In this document: positions 35,950-48,452 of the stretch, piece after piece
How the letters are laid out: each line of letters begins with the position of its first letter
Position numbering within the stretch: the first letter of the stretch is position 1
Assembly (NCBI GenBank): GCA_903231505.1
Contig: CAFBRK010000216.1
Coordinates: 1 to 64,000, forward strand
Length of the DNA: 64,000 bases
Direction: 5' to 3'
DNA from: Olavius algarvensis associated proteobacterium Delta 3
GTDB lineage: Bacteria; Desulfobacterota; Desulfobacteria; Desulfobacterales; CAFBRK01
Made by a program: the position numbers and the translations under genes
The notes under the pieces: generated by a model
What the model was told of the DNA's origin: nothing
Databases searched by the model: none
What the model saw: the letters and a program-made list of their open reading frames with translations, nothing else

Positions 35950-38262
35950 TTATGGGGACAGGCCGACACCGCTGGCAATGCCCCCAAGACCGGTCAGACT
36001 AATTTCGAATGTCACGCTCGGCGCCTCGGCCTCTTCGACATAGCGAACCACGATGGACCAGCATTGGGCACGGTACTGAACTCCGAGACCGGTCTTGATG
36101 TTTGTGCGATTGAAAAGGTTCTGTTCATAGTCGGCCAGCAACGCCACCCGGTCAAAGACGGGCACGAGTAATTCCGTGGTGAGAGTTTCGGCTTCATCCC
36201 GCGCATACAGGTAGTCCAGATACAGCCGGTCGCCCCTTCGGGACTGGGCTGTTGCGGAAAGATTATGGCCGGTGAAACCGCTCCCGTAAACGGAAAACTG
36301 GGTGGCGGCCCTTAGCGTCAAATAGCTTGTGAGATTCAGATCCAGCAGCGTGTCGATGGGCGAAAAGGGTTCCGGATCACCGGAGGTGCCCTTGTTGACG
36401 TCGTAAATTTGGGTAACCTGCAGGCGCAGGAGATCGTTGTAGAGAAAACGGGTCGAGGGTTCCTCTGTCCTGACCCGGGAACGGCTCCGACCGGTCAACG
36501 TATTCGTCCAGGAATAGGTAATCTGGTTGACCTTCTCGATACGGTCAGTACCGTCAAACAGAGGGAGCTCTCCCTGGTCTTGATCCGGAACGTAGTCATA
36601 TACTGCCTGGAACCTGGAGAGATGTCGCAGTCTGTCCGTGGGTCCGAATCGAACCGGATACACCCGCGAGATATCCGTGGATGCATCCAGCCGAAAGTCG
36701 AACGATTCCCTGTGAAATGCGCTGTTTTTATCCGGCGTCCCGGGTGCATACGCGTTGATGTACCAGGCTGTCTCCCGAAGGCCGACCGACGGCTCGAGGG
36801 TCATAATGTTCCGCAGTCGGTAGGGATAGTAAAATCTCGGAAACAGGTCGATCCGCTGGCCACGGTCTCCTGTTTGTCGGTAAAAGTTATTAAAACTGGA
36901 CTGAAAATCCCAGTAAATCGCCTGGCGAAATATCGGCTGTCTCGACCCGTCGAACAGAACCACAGGAAGCTGCTGTAGCGTTTGATCCGGTTGATCCAAC
37001 GCCCGATTTCTGGAATCTTCGTTCCAGCGAAGCCCTGTGTTGAGACTGTAGCGGGGCCAGGTACGGTTGACATTCAGCTCATTGGCCCGGATGGGGTTGG
37101 TAAAGTCATTGATGTCCCGGCTGAAAGCCTCCCTGAAATAGAACCGGGTGTCCTCAAAACCGCTGTAACCGGATTTGAACTCCTGAAGGTAATCCTGATC
37201 GCTGACGATATCCAGATCCAGCCGGCCGGTGAACTTTCCCGGAAGGGGCTGATTGTGCTTCATCCGGAACCAGTATCTGTCGGAGTTCGGTCGGAGTACG
37301 CTGTCATCGGTGTAACCCCATCGCTGACTGCTATCGCCCTGCCCGTCATCCACCTGTCGGTCATCCAGGTAATCCAGCATCACCGTACCGAAGGTGCGGG
37401 GCGAGAGGACATACCGGTATTCCCCACCGATTTTAAATCCCCGCTCGGTCATGAAGTCGGCGTAGACAGTGGCATCCATATTGTCCCGGATGGCCCAGTA
37501 ATAGGGTACCGCCAACTGGTACCCCTTGCGCTCCGAGATCCCGAACTGGGGCGTTAGAAAACCGCTTTGACGGGCAATTTTAACCGGAAATACCAGGTAC
37601 GGTGCCCACAGGATGGGGATATTGCGCACCCGAAACGTGGCATTTCTGACTTTGCCATAGCCCTCCAGCGTTACGTTGAGTTTTCGGCCGGTGATTTTCC
37701 AGGCCGGCGGTTCACCGTCGCAGGTGGTGGCGGACGCCCTTTCGGCCGAATAGGTGTTCTTTCCGGTTTTCAGGATCTTCTGTCCCCGTATGTAAAAATG
37801 CTGCTGGGAGAAAAAGATGCTGGCATCGGTGAGGGTCCCGACCTCCCGGTCCAAATCCATGGTTACCCGTGACGCCCTCAGCATATCGTCCCCCGAAGAC
37901 AGGGTGACATTGCCCGTGGCATCGATCGTCATTTGTCGATGGTCAAAACGGATCTCGTCGGCGGAGATCCGCAGGGATCCTTTTGAAACGATGACATTTC
38001 CTCTGGCGATGTACCGGTCGACCGCTTCATCGTACCGGGTTTCATCGGCCAGAAGGTTCCATGGCGCCGCACCGTCGACGGCTTCCGGCAATATGTCAGA
38101 AGAGATCCCGTCACATGGGAGGAGCAGAAGCATCAGGCTCCAGAAAAGAACGCCACCGGCGGTTTTACCCCGGCAAAGGCCCCTTCTTCGGCAGGAGACC
38201 CGGGGAAAAAAGAGATACGGATAGATGAGATTAAGCACGGATATGGGATTCCAGAGCTTCAA
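35950..38262 (-). CDS. lptD: LPS-assembly outer-membrane protein LptD
   Basis: This protein of about 770 residues inserts LPS into the outer leaflet of the outer membrane. A hydrophobic segment near residues 38-50 (GGVLFWSLMLLLLP) should serve in export. The periplasmic OstA/LptA-like beta-jellyroll follows (RYDEAVDRYIARGNVIVSKG, then YSAERASATTCDGEPPAW). The rest is a beta-barrel with alternating aromatic strands, ending with the typical QCWSIVVRYVEE block. Only two or three cysteines remain in the mature part, fewer than in E. coli LptD, so the disulfide pattern must differ. The first codon appears to be TTG and the exact start is uncertain. The partner lptE is not seen nearby. Confidence 0.9.
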   Translation of the reverse strand: MKLWNPISVLNLIYPYLFFPRVSCRRRGLCRGKTAGGVLFWSLMLLLLPCDGISSDILPEAVDGAAPWNLLADETRYDEAVDRYIARGNVIVSKGSLRISADEIRFDHRQMTIDATGNVTLSSGDDMLRASRVTMDLDREVGTLTDASIFFSQQHFYIRGQKILKTGKNTYSAERASATTCDGEPPAWKITGRKLNVTLEGYGKVRNATFRVRNIPILWAPYLVFPVKIARQSGFLTPQFGISERKGYQLAVPYYWAIRDNMDATVYADFMTERGFKIGGEYRYVLSPRTFGTVMLDYLDDRQVDDGQGDSSQRWGYTDDSVLRPNSDRYWFRMKHNQPLPGKFTGRLDLDIVSDQDYLQEFKSGYSGFEDTRFYFREAFSRDINDFTNPIRANELNVNRTWPRYSLNTGLRWNEDSRNRALDQPDQTLQQLPVVLFDGSRQPIFRQAIYWDFQSSFNNFYRQTGDRGQRIDLFPRFYYPYRLRNIMTLEPSVGLRETAWYINAYAPGTPDKNSAFHRESFDFRLDASTDISRVYPVRFGPTDRLRHLSRFQAVYDYVPDQDQGELPLFDGTDRIEKVNQITYSWTNTLTGRSRSRVRTEEPSTRFLYNDLLRLQVTQIYDVNKGTSGDPEPFSPIDTLLDLNLTSYLTLRAATQFSVYGSGFTGHNLSATAQSRRGDRLYLDYLYARDEAETLTTELLVPVFDRVALLADYEQNLFNRTNIKTGLGVQYRAQCWSIVVRYVEEAEAPSVTFEISLTGLGGIASGVGLSP

Positions 38263-38595
38263 ACGTATCGGCGTCCCCAGGGTGGTGGCTGACAGGGCAG
38301 CGGATCGGTGATCCGACGCATGATGTCGCGGTGTCCGCCCGTTTCATCGGGGCCACTGCGGAAGTCGACGGCACCGGCCATTCGGGCTAACACATTGAAT
38401 CCGAATAAAATTTTCTTATTTTTGAATGATCCGGCATGAAAAGTCAACAATGCCCCGCCCCGGAGACGCGGGTCACGGTTGCATGGAATCCGAAAAGAGT
38501 TGTATATAGTCCTCCACCGGGACGGGGTAACGGAACGGATCACAAGGGGATTCGCCATGGATGCAGATCCACAACGTAGCGAAAAGCCGAGGCTG

Positions 38596-39357
38596 ATGCA
38601 CCTTCTATTGACGAATGACGATGGAATTTATGCCGAAGGGCTGCATGCCCTTTACAGGCAATGCTCGACGCGCCACTCGGTCACCGTGATTGCGCCGGAC
38701 CGTGAAAGAAGCGCGGTTGGCCACGGCATCACGCTGCACCAGCCGCTCAGGGCCGTTCCGGTCCATCTGAACGGCGGTATGCCCGGGTACGCCGTCAGTG
38801 GAACGCCTGCCGACTGCATCAAGCTCGCCATTCTCGAAATACTGAAAGACCGACCGGACATGGTCATTTCGGGGATTAACCCGGGCGCAAACGTCGGTGT
38901 CAACATTAACTACTCCGGAACCGTCTGTGCCGCCAAAGAGGCGGCTATTTACGGAATCCCCGCGATTGCCGTGTCCATGCCAGGGCCCGATGTGGCCCAC
39001 TATGACGAAGCGGCCCGCTTTATCCTGAACCTGCTCGGTCAGGTGTCTCAAGAGGGTCTGCCCCGGGGGACATTTTTAAACGTCAACATTCCCGACCTGC
39101 CCCTGAACGCCATGTCGGGCGTTCGCATCAGCAGACACGGCACCACGCTTTTTCCGGAATACGTTGACAAACGTATGGATCCGCGAAATCGCGCCTACTA
39201 CTGGCAGGGCTGTGACGCATACCTGGGGCACCCGGACCCGTCTGTCGATGAGACGGCCCTGAGCAAGAACTATATTTCCATTACCCCGATCAAGTGTGAC
39301 GCCACCGACTATGATGCCATCCCGAACCTGAAAAACTGGGATTTCGGGACCCTTTAA
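38596..39357 (+). CDS. surE: 5'/3'-nucleotidase SurE
   Basis: This 253-residue metal-dependent phosphatase starts MHLLLTNDDGIYAEGLHALY; the DD pair binds the metal. Other family blocks are VIAPDRERSAVGHGITLH, SGTPADCIKLA, ISGINPGANVGVNINYSGTV and the SMP-type block after YGIPAIAVSM. It dephosphorylates nucleoside monophosphates and short polyphosphates. An alternative in-frame ATG at 38557 has an AAGGGG stretch upstream, so the N-terminus could be 13 residues longer; the start chosen is the conserved family position. It converges with pyrG, and a long inverted repeat lies between them. Confidence 0.93.
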   Translation: MHLLLTNDDGIYAEGLHALYRQCSTRHSVTVIAPDRERSAVGHGITLHQPLRAVPVHLNGGMPGYAVSGTPADCIKLAILEILKDRPDMVISGINPGANVGVNINYSGTVCAAKEAAIYGIPAIAVSMPGPDVAHYDEAARFILNLLGQVSQEGLPRGTFLNVNIPDLPLNAMSGVRISRHGTTLFPEYVDKRMDPRNRAYYWQGCDAYLGHPDPSVDETALSKNYISITPIKCDATDYDAIPNLKNWDFGTL

Positions 39358-39360
39358 AAA

Positions 39361-39414
39361 AAAGACACCAACGCCCGAATCCGAAATAGTCCGGATTCGG
39401 GCGTTGGTGTCTTT
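39361..39414. terminator. Bidirectional intrinsic terminator between surE and pyrG
   Basis: A perfect 23-bp inverted repeat (AAAGACACCAACGCCCGAAT plus CCG against its complement) surrounds an 8-nt loop, starting 4 bp after the surE stop. An A-run sits before the left arm, giving U-runs to leftward transcripts, and the right arm ends in CTTT. It should end surE transcription and can end pyrG transcription. Confidence 0.85.
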
Positions 39415-39460
39415 CCAGGCCGCCGGGGCAGGTCTGCCGGAAGGCGGACCGGCCTTAAAC

Positions 39461-39506
39461 AGCAATTTTCAGAATTCCGTTCCGAAGCCTGACTCACGGT
39501 CCAGGG

Positions 39507-39508
<2 letters not shown>
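39461..39508 (+). repeat. Short dispersed repeat A, full copy at the pyrG end
   Basis: It reads AGCAATTTTCAGAATTCCGT then TCCGAAGCCTGACTCACGG and TCCAGGG, nearly identical to 15724-15772. It reaches the pyrG stop codon. Confidence 0.8.
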
Positions 39509-41195
<1,687 letters not shown>

Positions 41196-41316
41196 TTAAA
41201 AATGTGTTAACAGAATACCAGTCCGTAGGAACACCTTGCAACAGCGTCTTGGGTGGTCGACTCCGGGAGGTGCCGCAACCCGCCATTCGACCCGGGAAGT
41301 TTATGAACCGAACGGC

Positions 41317-43477
<2,161 letters not shown>

Positions 43478-43538
43478 TTATCCGGGCGGTGCCGAACAAA
43501 CCTCAAAATCCGAACGATATTTATAGGTTGGATACGTT

Positions 43539-43567
43539 TTGACAGGTGTCTGCCCCTTGACTATTTG
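43539..43567 (+). promoter_or_regulatory. Sigma70-like promoter with adjacent palindrome
   Basis: TTGACA (43539-43544) is followed after 17 bp by TATTTG (43562-43567). A perfect 14-bp palindrome ATTTGGCGCCAAAT (43563-43576) overlaps the -10 region and would be a natural operator. The downstream gene starts at 43707. Confidence 0.5.
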
Positions 43568-43706
43568 GCGCCAAATGTTACTCTTCTTACTTCTTTGTGT
43601 CAAGAAAAGCAGCGCAGATATTGCCACGGAAAAACCGGCAAATCAACCTGCTCACCAAAACTTCCGGAGGCGTTCCATCCGCCCGGAAACAGCCTTGGGA
43701 GGACTT

Positions 43707-44129
43707 ATGTCGGGTGAAGATGCATACACGAACGGACATCTGATCGTCGCTGCGATCCGGGTTTTGGAGCATCAAAACAACGTTCCCCCATCCATCGAGG
43801 ATGTCTGCCGCTGCCTGTCCCTGTCGGTTGAACAGGGACATCTGATGTGCCGGCGCCTCCACCAGCGGGGCGTTCTGGAAATGATCGAAGGCGCGTTCGG
43901 CTCCAAGCTTTTTGTTCGAAACCACACGGCCCTGGAAGATATGGCGAGCGAGGCAGAGGCACCGGCGTTGGCCGAGGAGGTGAAAAAATTTCAGGACTCC
44001 CGAAAGGCGATGGCCGAAAAGATCGCATCCATAAAGGCAGACCAGAAAGAAAAGAAAAAGAGCCTATGGGCCGATTTGGAGGCACAGCTGAAGTCGGACA
44101 TTAAAAAAAAAGGACCATCTCCCGATTAG
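43707..44129 (+). CDS. Small winged-helix-like protein of unknown function
   Basis: This 140-residue protein starts at an ATG after a clear CTTGGGAGGACTT site. Residues about 10-70 (HLIVAAIRVLEHQNNVPPSI then LSLSVEQGHLMCRRLHQRGV) look like a helix-turn-helix/winged-helix module with a following beta-wing (LEMIEGAFGSKLFV). Residues 85-140 are a charged, lysine-rich helix suited to coiled-coil formation or nucleic-acid contact. It may be a small regulator, possibly acting on the palindrome in its own promoter; I know no named family. It is transcribed divergently from eno. Confidence 0.65.
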   Translation: MSGEDAYTNGHLIVAAIRVLEHQNNVPPSIEDVCRCLSLSVEQGHLMCRRLHQRGVLEMIEGAFGSKLFVRNHTALEDMASEAEAPALAEEVKKFQDSRKAMAEKIASIKADQKEKKKSLWADLEAQLKSDIKKKGPSPD

Positions 44130-44476
44130 TTGTAGGTTTTGGATAAAAAACGCTGGCAACCCACGTTTGTCGGTGTGATCCAGCAGGGTCCAAGGGGCCG
44201 GGGATTCAAGGGTTCGAGTGAAATGCCTAAAGACCTCATTAACCTCATCCCTGCATTTGGCTGGAGCCAAGCGGAAATTCCACTCAGCGGGGCGGCAGGG
44301 ATTAGAATGTGGCCCGCCAAACCGCCGGCGGACAGGCCTTTTACCCATAAGCGGCATCGTCGCGTTTTATAAAATCGTTGTACGATGTTATCTGGAAAAC
44401 AAACCCTTGAATCCTTGACCCCTTGGATCCTTGGACCCTCTTCTCCCACCAATTGGGAGAAGAACCAAAAAAAATG
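44130..44476. other. Intergenic with a MITE-like element
   Basis: No gene is present. Most of the stretch is a 253-bp segment bounded by inverted repeats (44186-44438), described separately. Confidence 0.6.
44186..44438. mobile_element. MITE-like element with inverted ends, no coding capacity
   Basis: The left end GGGTCCAAGGGGCCGGGG then ATTCAAGGGTT (44186-44214) is the reverse complement of the right end AACCCTTGAATCC ... GGATCCTTGGACCC (44402-44438), apart from an 8-bp indel and a few mismatches. The interior is about 187 bp and has no protein. Target duplications are not obvious, so this could instead be a decayed intergenic repeat. Confidence 0.45.
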
Positions 44477-44923
44477 TTACTCCGAGGCGGCACCCACCCC
44501 GATAACCGTGACCTCCACCGGTCGGTTTCTCGGCCGATTATCGTGGTTGATCGCCACCACCTGCTGCCAGGTGCCGAGGCCAAGGGCACCGTTTCTGACG
44601 GGCAGGCTAATCGAAGGCCCGATTAATGCCGCCTGGACATGGCTGTGGCCGTTACCGTCCTGCCACGCCTGTTCGTGGGCATAGGCCAGTCCCGGCGGCG
44701 CCATCCGATTCACCGCTGCCTTCAGATCTTCGACCACCCCCGGCTCGAATTCAATAGTGGTCAGCGATCCGGTCGAACCCACCGTGGTGGCGGACAGGTC
44801 TCCCTCGGTAATGCCGGCGTCGCCCAGGACATCACGCAGTTTTCGCGTGATGTCGACGATATCGGGGCCTTGCGCCATTTGAACTGAAATAGTGGCGGTC
44901 ACCATCCGGATGTCCTGGGCCAT
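44477..44923 (-). CDS. YjbQ-family protein (UPF0047)
   Basis: This 148-residue protein is a compact YjbQ-type fold. Landmarks are GSTGSLTTIEFEPGV, the invariant DGNGHSHVQAALIGPSIS and GLGTWQQVVAINHDNRPR, which carries the histidine of the proposed active site. YjbQ proteins have weak thiamine-phosphate synthase activity in vitro, but their true role is unsettled. It is a single gene, and the ATG is followed by a normal N-terminus. Confidence 0.9.
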   Translation of the reverse strand: MAQDIRMVTATISVQMAQGPDIVDITRKLRDVLGDAGITEGDLSATTVGSTGSLTTIEFEPGVVEDLKAAVNRMAPPGLAYAHEQAWQDGNGHSHVQAALIGPSISLPVRNGALGLGTWQQVVAINHDNRPRNRPVEVTVIGVGAASE

Positions 44924-45007
44924 GGTTCTACCCTTTCAACATGCCATGAGCGGTTGTCGCGTCGTTTGCACACATACGGTCGGTTTCAATATCCGTCCGA
45001 AACGACA

Positions 45008-45961
45008 TCAGGATTCAGTGTTCCGGTACCAGTCATAGGTCCGTGTCAAACCTTCTTCGAACCCAAAGCACGGCTCGAATCCGAGCACCGACCGTGCGTA
45101 TCCGATATCGGCGACAGACTCCCGAATATCTCCCGGTCTTTCCGGACGGAATTCCGGGGCCACCCGGCATCCGGATATCTCCTGGATCATCTTCCAAAGC
45201 CGTTGGATCCTTACAAACCGGCCGGTGCCGATGTTAAACACCTTCCCGTCGGAAGCCTCGACCGACGCAGCCAGCAGATTGGCGGCCACCACGTCGGTGA
45301 CATACACGAAGTCCCGGTACTGACGACCGTCTCCATGGATTCGCGGGGTCTCACCGGCGGCGGCACGCTTCATGAAAATGGAAATGACACCGGAGTACGG
45401 CGACGCCGGATCCTGGCGCGGCCCGTAGACATTGAAGTATCGAAGACATACCGTGCCAAGTCCATATAGCTCGGTGTACAGCGCCGCATACGATTCACCG
45501 GCCAGCTTTTGGAGGGCATACGGACTCTGGGGTTTCGGGGGCAGCACCTCCTGTTTGGGAAGCTGCGGTCCGTCACCGTATACGGCACATGAGCTGGACA
45601 GAACAACCCGTTTGGCGCCGTTCAGCCGTGCTGCTTCCAGCACCGTCAAGGTTCCCATCTCGTTGATCCATGCCGACGCTAACGGATCTTCCACGGTTTG
45701 GGGCACCGACACAACGGCCGCCAGATGGAACACGACCTGGCACCGGCGGCTGAGGTCCATGACCAGATCCCGATCCCGGATATCACCCTGCACAAATGTG
45801 ATGCGCTTTCCGGACCGATTGAGATTGCCTCGACGGCCCGTGCTCAGATTGTCCAGCACTGTCACCCGAGAGCCGGCATCGACTATAGCGTCTACCAGAT
45901 GGGAGCCGATGAATCCGGCGCCGCCGGTCACCAGTGCATGTTCAAACGGAAGTTTACCCAT
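45008..45961 (-). CDS. UDP-sugar 4-epimerase-like SDR enzyme
   Basis: I start this 317-residue extended SDR at MGKLPFEHALVTGGAGFIGSH. The NAD motif is GGAGFIGS, the catalytic serine region is LSSSCAVYGDGPQLP and the tyrosine-lysine pair is YALQK. The pattern (YFNVYGPRQDP, YSGVISIFM, RDFVYVTDVV) is that of UDP-glucose/UDP-N-acetylglucosamine 4-epimerases of the GalE/WbpP group. It would supply a C4-epimerised sugar nucleotide for the surface polysaccharides. Its exact substrate is not determined by sequence. It lies beside the U32 gene on the same strand. Confidence 0.88.
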   Translation of the reverse strand: MGKLPFEHALVTGGAGFIGSHLVDAIVDAGSRVTVLDNLSTGRRGNLNRSGKRITFVQGDIRDRDLVMDLSRRCQVVFHLAAVVSVPQTVEDPLASAWINEMGTLTVLEAARLNGAKRVVLSSSCAVYGDGPQLPKQEVLPPKPQSPYALQKLAGESYAALYTELYGLGTVCLRYFNVYGPRQDPASPYSGVISIFMKRAAAGETPRIHGDGRQYRDFVYVTDVVAANLLAASVEASDGKVFNIGTGRFVRIQRLWKMIQEISGCRVAPEFRPERPGDIRESVADIGYARSVLGFEPCFGFEEGLTRTYDWYRNTES

Positions 45962-46054
45962 GGGTTTCCTGTCGGCAGAAGTGGTCCGGATGGGCGTTGT
46001 CTTTTGATACAGGAGGACGCCCGTCGCCGTCAATGCGAAAGCCCTTTAGACGGA

Positions 46055-48043
46055 TCACCGCAGACCGATCGTCCAGTTCCATTTCCCCGGTCGTCGTTTC
46101 AACCGGACACGCTTCGGCACCGGTTCATGCAGATGCAAAAACAGGGAATACCCGGCCCGTTGCAGCTGTGGTTTTGTTTTCCGCAGATCAACACGCCAGT
46201 TGGGATATACCCAGTTGGTGGTATCGTACCGGGCGACCCAGGCATCCTCTCCCCGCGGGCTGATAAACGGTCGATCTTCCCGGATCAGCGGTGACCGGGC
46301 ACGGGACAGACACAAAGGCCAGTTTCCGTAAATCAAAATCCCCAGAGGCAGGGGGCTCTGCCGGGCTAACGCGAGATAATCGGCAGCCCCCAGTTCCGGG
46401 CTGGGGATCACCCCGGAAAATCCCAGAGACGCCATTTGATCGACGGCCAGGGGATTGGATACATTGCAGAAGGGACCCGCCCACAGCATCACGCCACGCC
46501 GTTTTCCAAAAACCGCCGTCTGCCATGGTGCATTCAGTATAAAGCGACGGCCGCCGGCGTTCAGTACCTTCAGTACCGATGCCGCCACACGGTCCTCGTC
46601 TTCCGGCCAGATCACCGGCGGCAGACACCACCAGGTATGTGAAACATCCTGTTTTGAGAACGGCTGCGCTCGATCCGGAGACACCCAAACGCCCACGGAA
46701 CCGCCGGTTCTTTTCCGGTCGGGAGCACGAAATATGTGAACGTCGCCGATGGGTGGCGATTTCCGGCGTTGGTGACGCGGGAGACGGACCGTAAACAACG
46801 ATTTCGAGCCGGAAGACCGGCCGGAAGACGCCCCGGAGGGTTCCACAGACGCCATCGCCTCCTGGAGCCATTTCTCACGGCGATCAATCAGAAAAACCGG
46901 TGTTCGCCGGGCAGCACGCTTGGGAGGGGGGCCCGACAAGACCAGCCGGCCCCCTTTGGGCACGGATTTGGACACCCGGTAAATCCGGTGGCCCGGCTCA
47001 TCTTCGTATCCCAAGCGCAGCGTGTCGCCGGGAAAAAGGGCCCGGTTGGGGGTAAGAGCCGGTTGATTGCCCTTTCCTTTCAGAACGCCGACCGGCAGTC
47101 CGGATCCGGTTTCACCGTCTTCGGGCACCGGATTTTGAGGCCGCTGCGGGAGAAAATTGTAATGGGTGCTTCTACGGCCCAGGGCCTGGGAGAGTAGCGC
47201 GTTGGCCTCTTTTTTGGTCCGGGCATCGTTTCCCTGGTCACGGAGTAATCGGTACGCCTGCACCGTATGAAAGACATAATGGGGCCCTTTTTTGCGGCCC
47301 TCAATTTTCCAGGCACGAATCCGGTCCACTCGGCGAAGCACCTTGGCCAATACATCGACGCTCAAATCCTGACACGAGAAAAATCGCCCGCGCAGTCCGG
47401 ATTGGGCGTAGCGTCTTCGGCAGGGCTGCACACACCGGCCCCGGAGCCCGCTTTTGCCGCCCAAATAACTGCTCCAGTAACAGCGACCCGAGACCGCGTA
47501 GCACAGCGCTCCGTGCACGAACACCTCGAGCCCCAGCGTATCCGGACAGGCCCGGGCCATGGTCTGAATCTCATCGATGGAAAGTTCCCGGGGCAGGACC
47601 ACCCGTTGCACGCCCGGATTCTGTGACAACCGGTGCAGCGGGGCGCAAAAGCTGACATTGGACAGGGTCGACAAATGGATCTCCCCGGTGAACCCGATTT
47701 GCCGGGCCAGGGTTACGATCGCCAGATCCTGCACGATCAGCGCATCCGGCACCACCTCCTGCTGCAGGCGATCCAGCATCCGCCCGACGTCGGTTAATTC
47801 ACCCGGCTTGACCATTGTGTTGAAGGCGACGTAGACCCGGACACCACGCTCTGCAGCGGCCGCCCGCAGGTCTGACAGCTCACCCATCCGAAAATTTGTT
47901 GCCGCCATCCGTGCCGAGTGCTGTTTGAGGCCGCAGTAGATGGCATCCGCACCGGCGGCCAGGGCAGCCAGGAAAGACGACCGGTTTCCGGCCGGCGCAA
48001 GAATTTCCGGAATTGCGCTGTCGTCCATTTTCTTTTTCGGCAT
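46055..48043 (-). CDS. Peptidase U32-family protein
   Basis: This 662-residue protein matches the collagenase-like U32 family (RlhA/YegQ/TrhP relatives). The N-terminal TIM-barrel part starts PEILAPAGNRSSFLAALAAG, followed by the family signature GLEVFVHGALCYAVSGRCY and GGKSGLRGRCVQPCRRRY, whose four cysteines can hold an iron-sulfur cluster. Several U32 members modify RNA (for example 23S rRNA hydroxylation) rather than cut protein. The C-terminal 260 residues hold a lysine/arginine-rich insert and a second barrel-like part. Function in this organism is not assigned; it follows the epimerase convergently within the same strand group. Confidence 0.88.
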   Translation of the reverse strand: MPKKKMDDSAIPEILAPAGNRSSFLAALAAGADAIYCGLKQHSARMAATNFRMGELSDLRAAAAERGVRVYVAFNTMVKPGELTDVGRMLDRLQQEVVPDALIVQDLAIVTLARQIGFTGEIHLSTLSNVSFCAPLHRLSQNPGVQRVVLPRELSIDEIQTMARACPDTLGLEVFVHGALCYAVSGRCYWSSYLGGKSGLRGRCVQPCRRRYAQSGLRGRFFSCQDLSVDVLAKVLRRVDRIRAWKIEGRKKGPHYVFHTVQAYRLLRDQGNDARTKKEANALLSQALGRRSTHYNFLPQRPQNPVPEDGETGSGLPVGVLKGKGNQPALTPNRALFPGDTLRLGYEDEPGHRIYRVSKSVPKGGRLVLSGPPPKRAARRTPVFLIDRREKWLQEAMASVEPSGASSGRSSGSKSLFTVRLPRHQRRKSPPIGDVHIFRAPDRKRTGGSVGVWVSPDRAQPFSKQDVSHTWWCLPPVIWPEDEDRVAASVLKVLNAGGRRFILNAPWQTAVFGKRRGVMLWAGPFCNVSNPLAVDQMASLGFSGVIPSPELGAADYLALARQSPLPLGILIYGNWPLCLSRARSPLIREDRPFISPRGEDAWVARYDTTNWVYPNWRVDLRKTKPQLQRAGYSLFLHLHEPVPKRVRLKRRPGKWNWTIGLR

Positions 48044-48249
48044 TTAGGTCAACTTCCGCAGATGTCGGGTTCGCCAAACGTCTGTTCCGTTTCATGAGAG
48101 TCGATGTCGGTAACCTACCGGAACAATTTTGTGGCGACCGATGCGAAACATAAATATCACAAACGGAACGTCAATCGCCATTCAACGCAACGGTCAGTAT
48201 TCTGTTTCGATGTGTGGAATGTTGCCGCGGTTGAACGTTGCGGAGTCAT

Positions 48250-48295
48250 CGGTATCGGTATCGGGTTCGGAATCGGTATCGATCTCGACGTCGGC
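48250..48295 (+). repeat. GGTATCG-type short tandem repeat
   Basis: CATCGGTATCGGTATCGGG then TTCGGAATCGGTATCGAT shows the hexamer-like unit ATCGGT repeated imperfectly. Such runs are frequent in intergenic DNA of related genomes and have no known role here. Confidence 0.6.
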
Positions 48296-48398
48296 CATTC
48301 TGTTTTGATTCCGATATCGTATCCTTTTAAACTTTTTCTGAAAAGATATCATGCAATGTTCGGGTTAGACCGGTGATGACATGTGGATGGCGTAGGGC

Positions 48399-48431
48399 AC
48401 AAAAAAGGGCGTCCGCATGGATCGGACGCCC
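48399..48431 (-). terminator. Intrinsic terminator of the polysaccharide operon
   Basis: On the minus strand GGGCGTCCG and CGGACGCCC form a 9-bp GC-rich stem with a 7-nt loop, followed by TTTTTT. It lies about 20 bp after the stop of the last gene of the leftward locus and so should end the whole operon. Confidence 0.85.
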
Positions 48432-48452
48432 GGATACATTCGGTCATGGGAT

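Larger units (their letters stand above)
48044..48452. other. Intergenic with GGTATCG tandem-like run and a terminator
   Basis: The region has a short run of imperfect GGTATCG/GGAATCG units (48250-48300), AT-rich DNA around 48300-48360 and the terminator of the polysaccharide locus (48399-48431). No gene is recognised. Confidence 0.6.

Noticed and set aside
44200-44220. GGGTTCGAGTG resembling a tRNA T-loop
   Set aside because: No acceptor stem, D-arm or anticodon arm could be matched upstream; it belongs to the inverted-end repeat element.
45008-45961. Second SDR gene considered as rfbB
   Set aside because: Sequence blocks match GalE/WbpP-type 4-epimerases, and RfbB landmarks such as the DE catalytic pair after the TDE motif are absent.
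48250-48295. GGTATCG run considered as a protein-coding repeat
   Set aside because: Frames through it are short and lack starts or sites; typical intergenic simple repeat.
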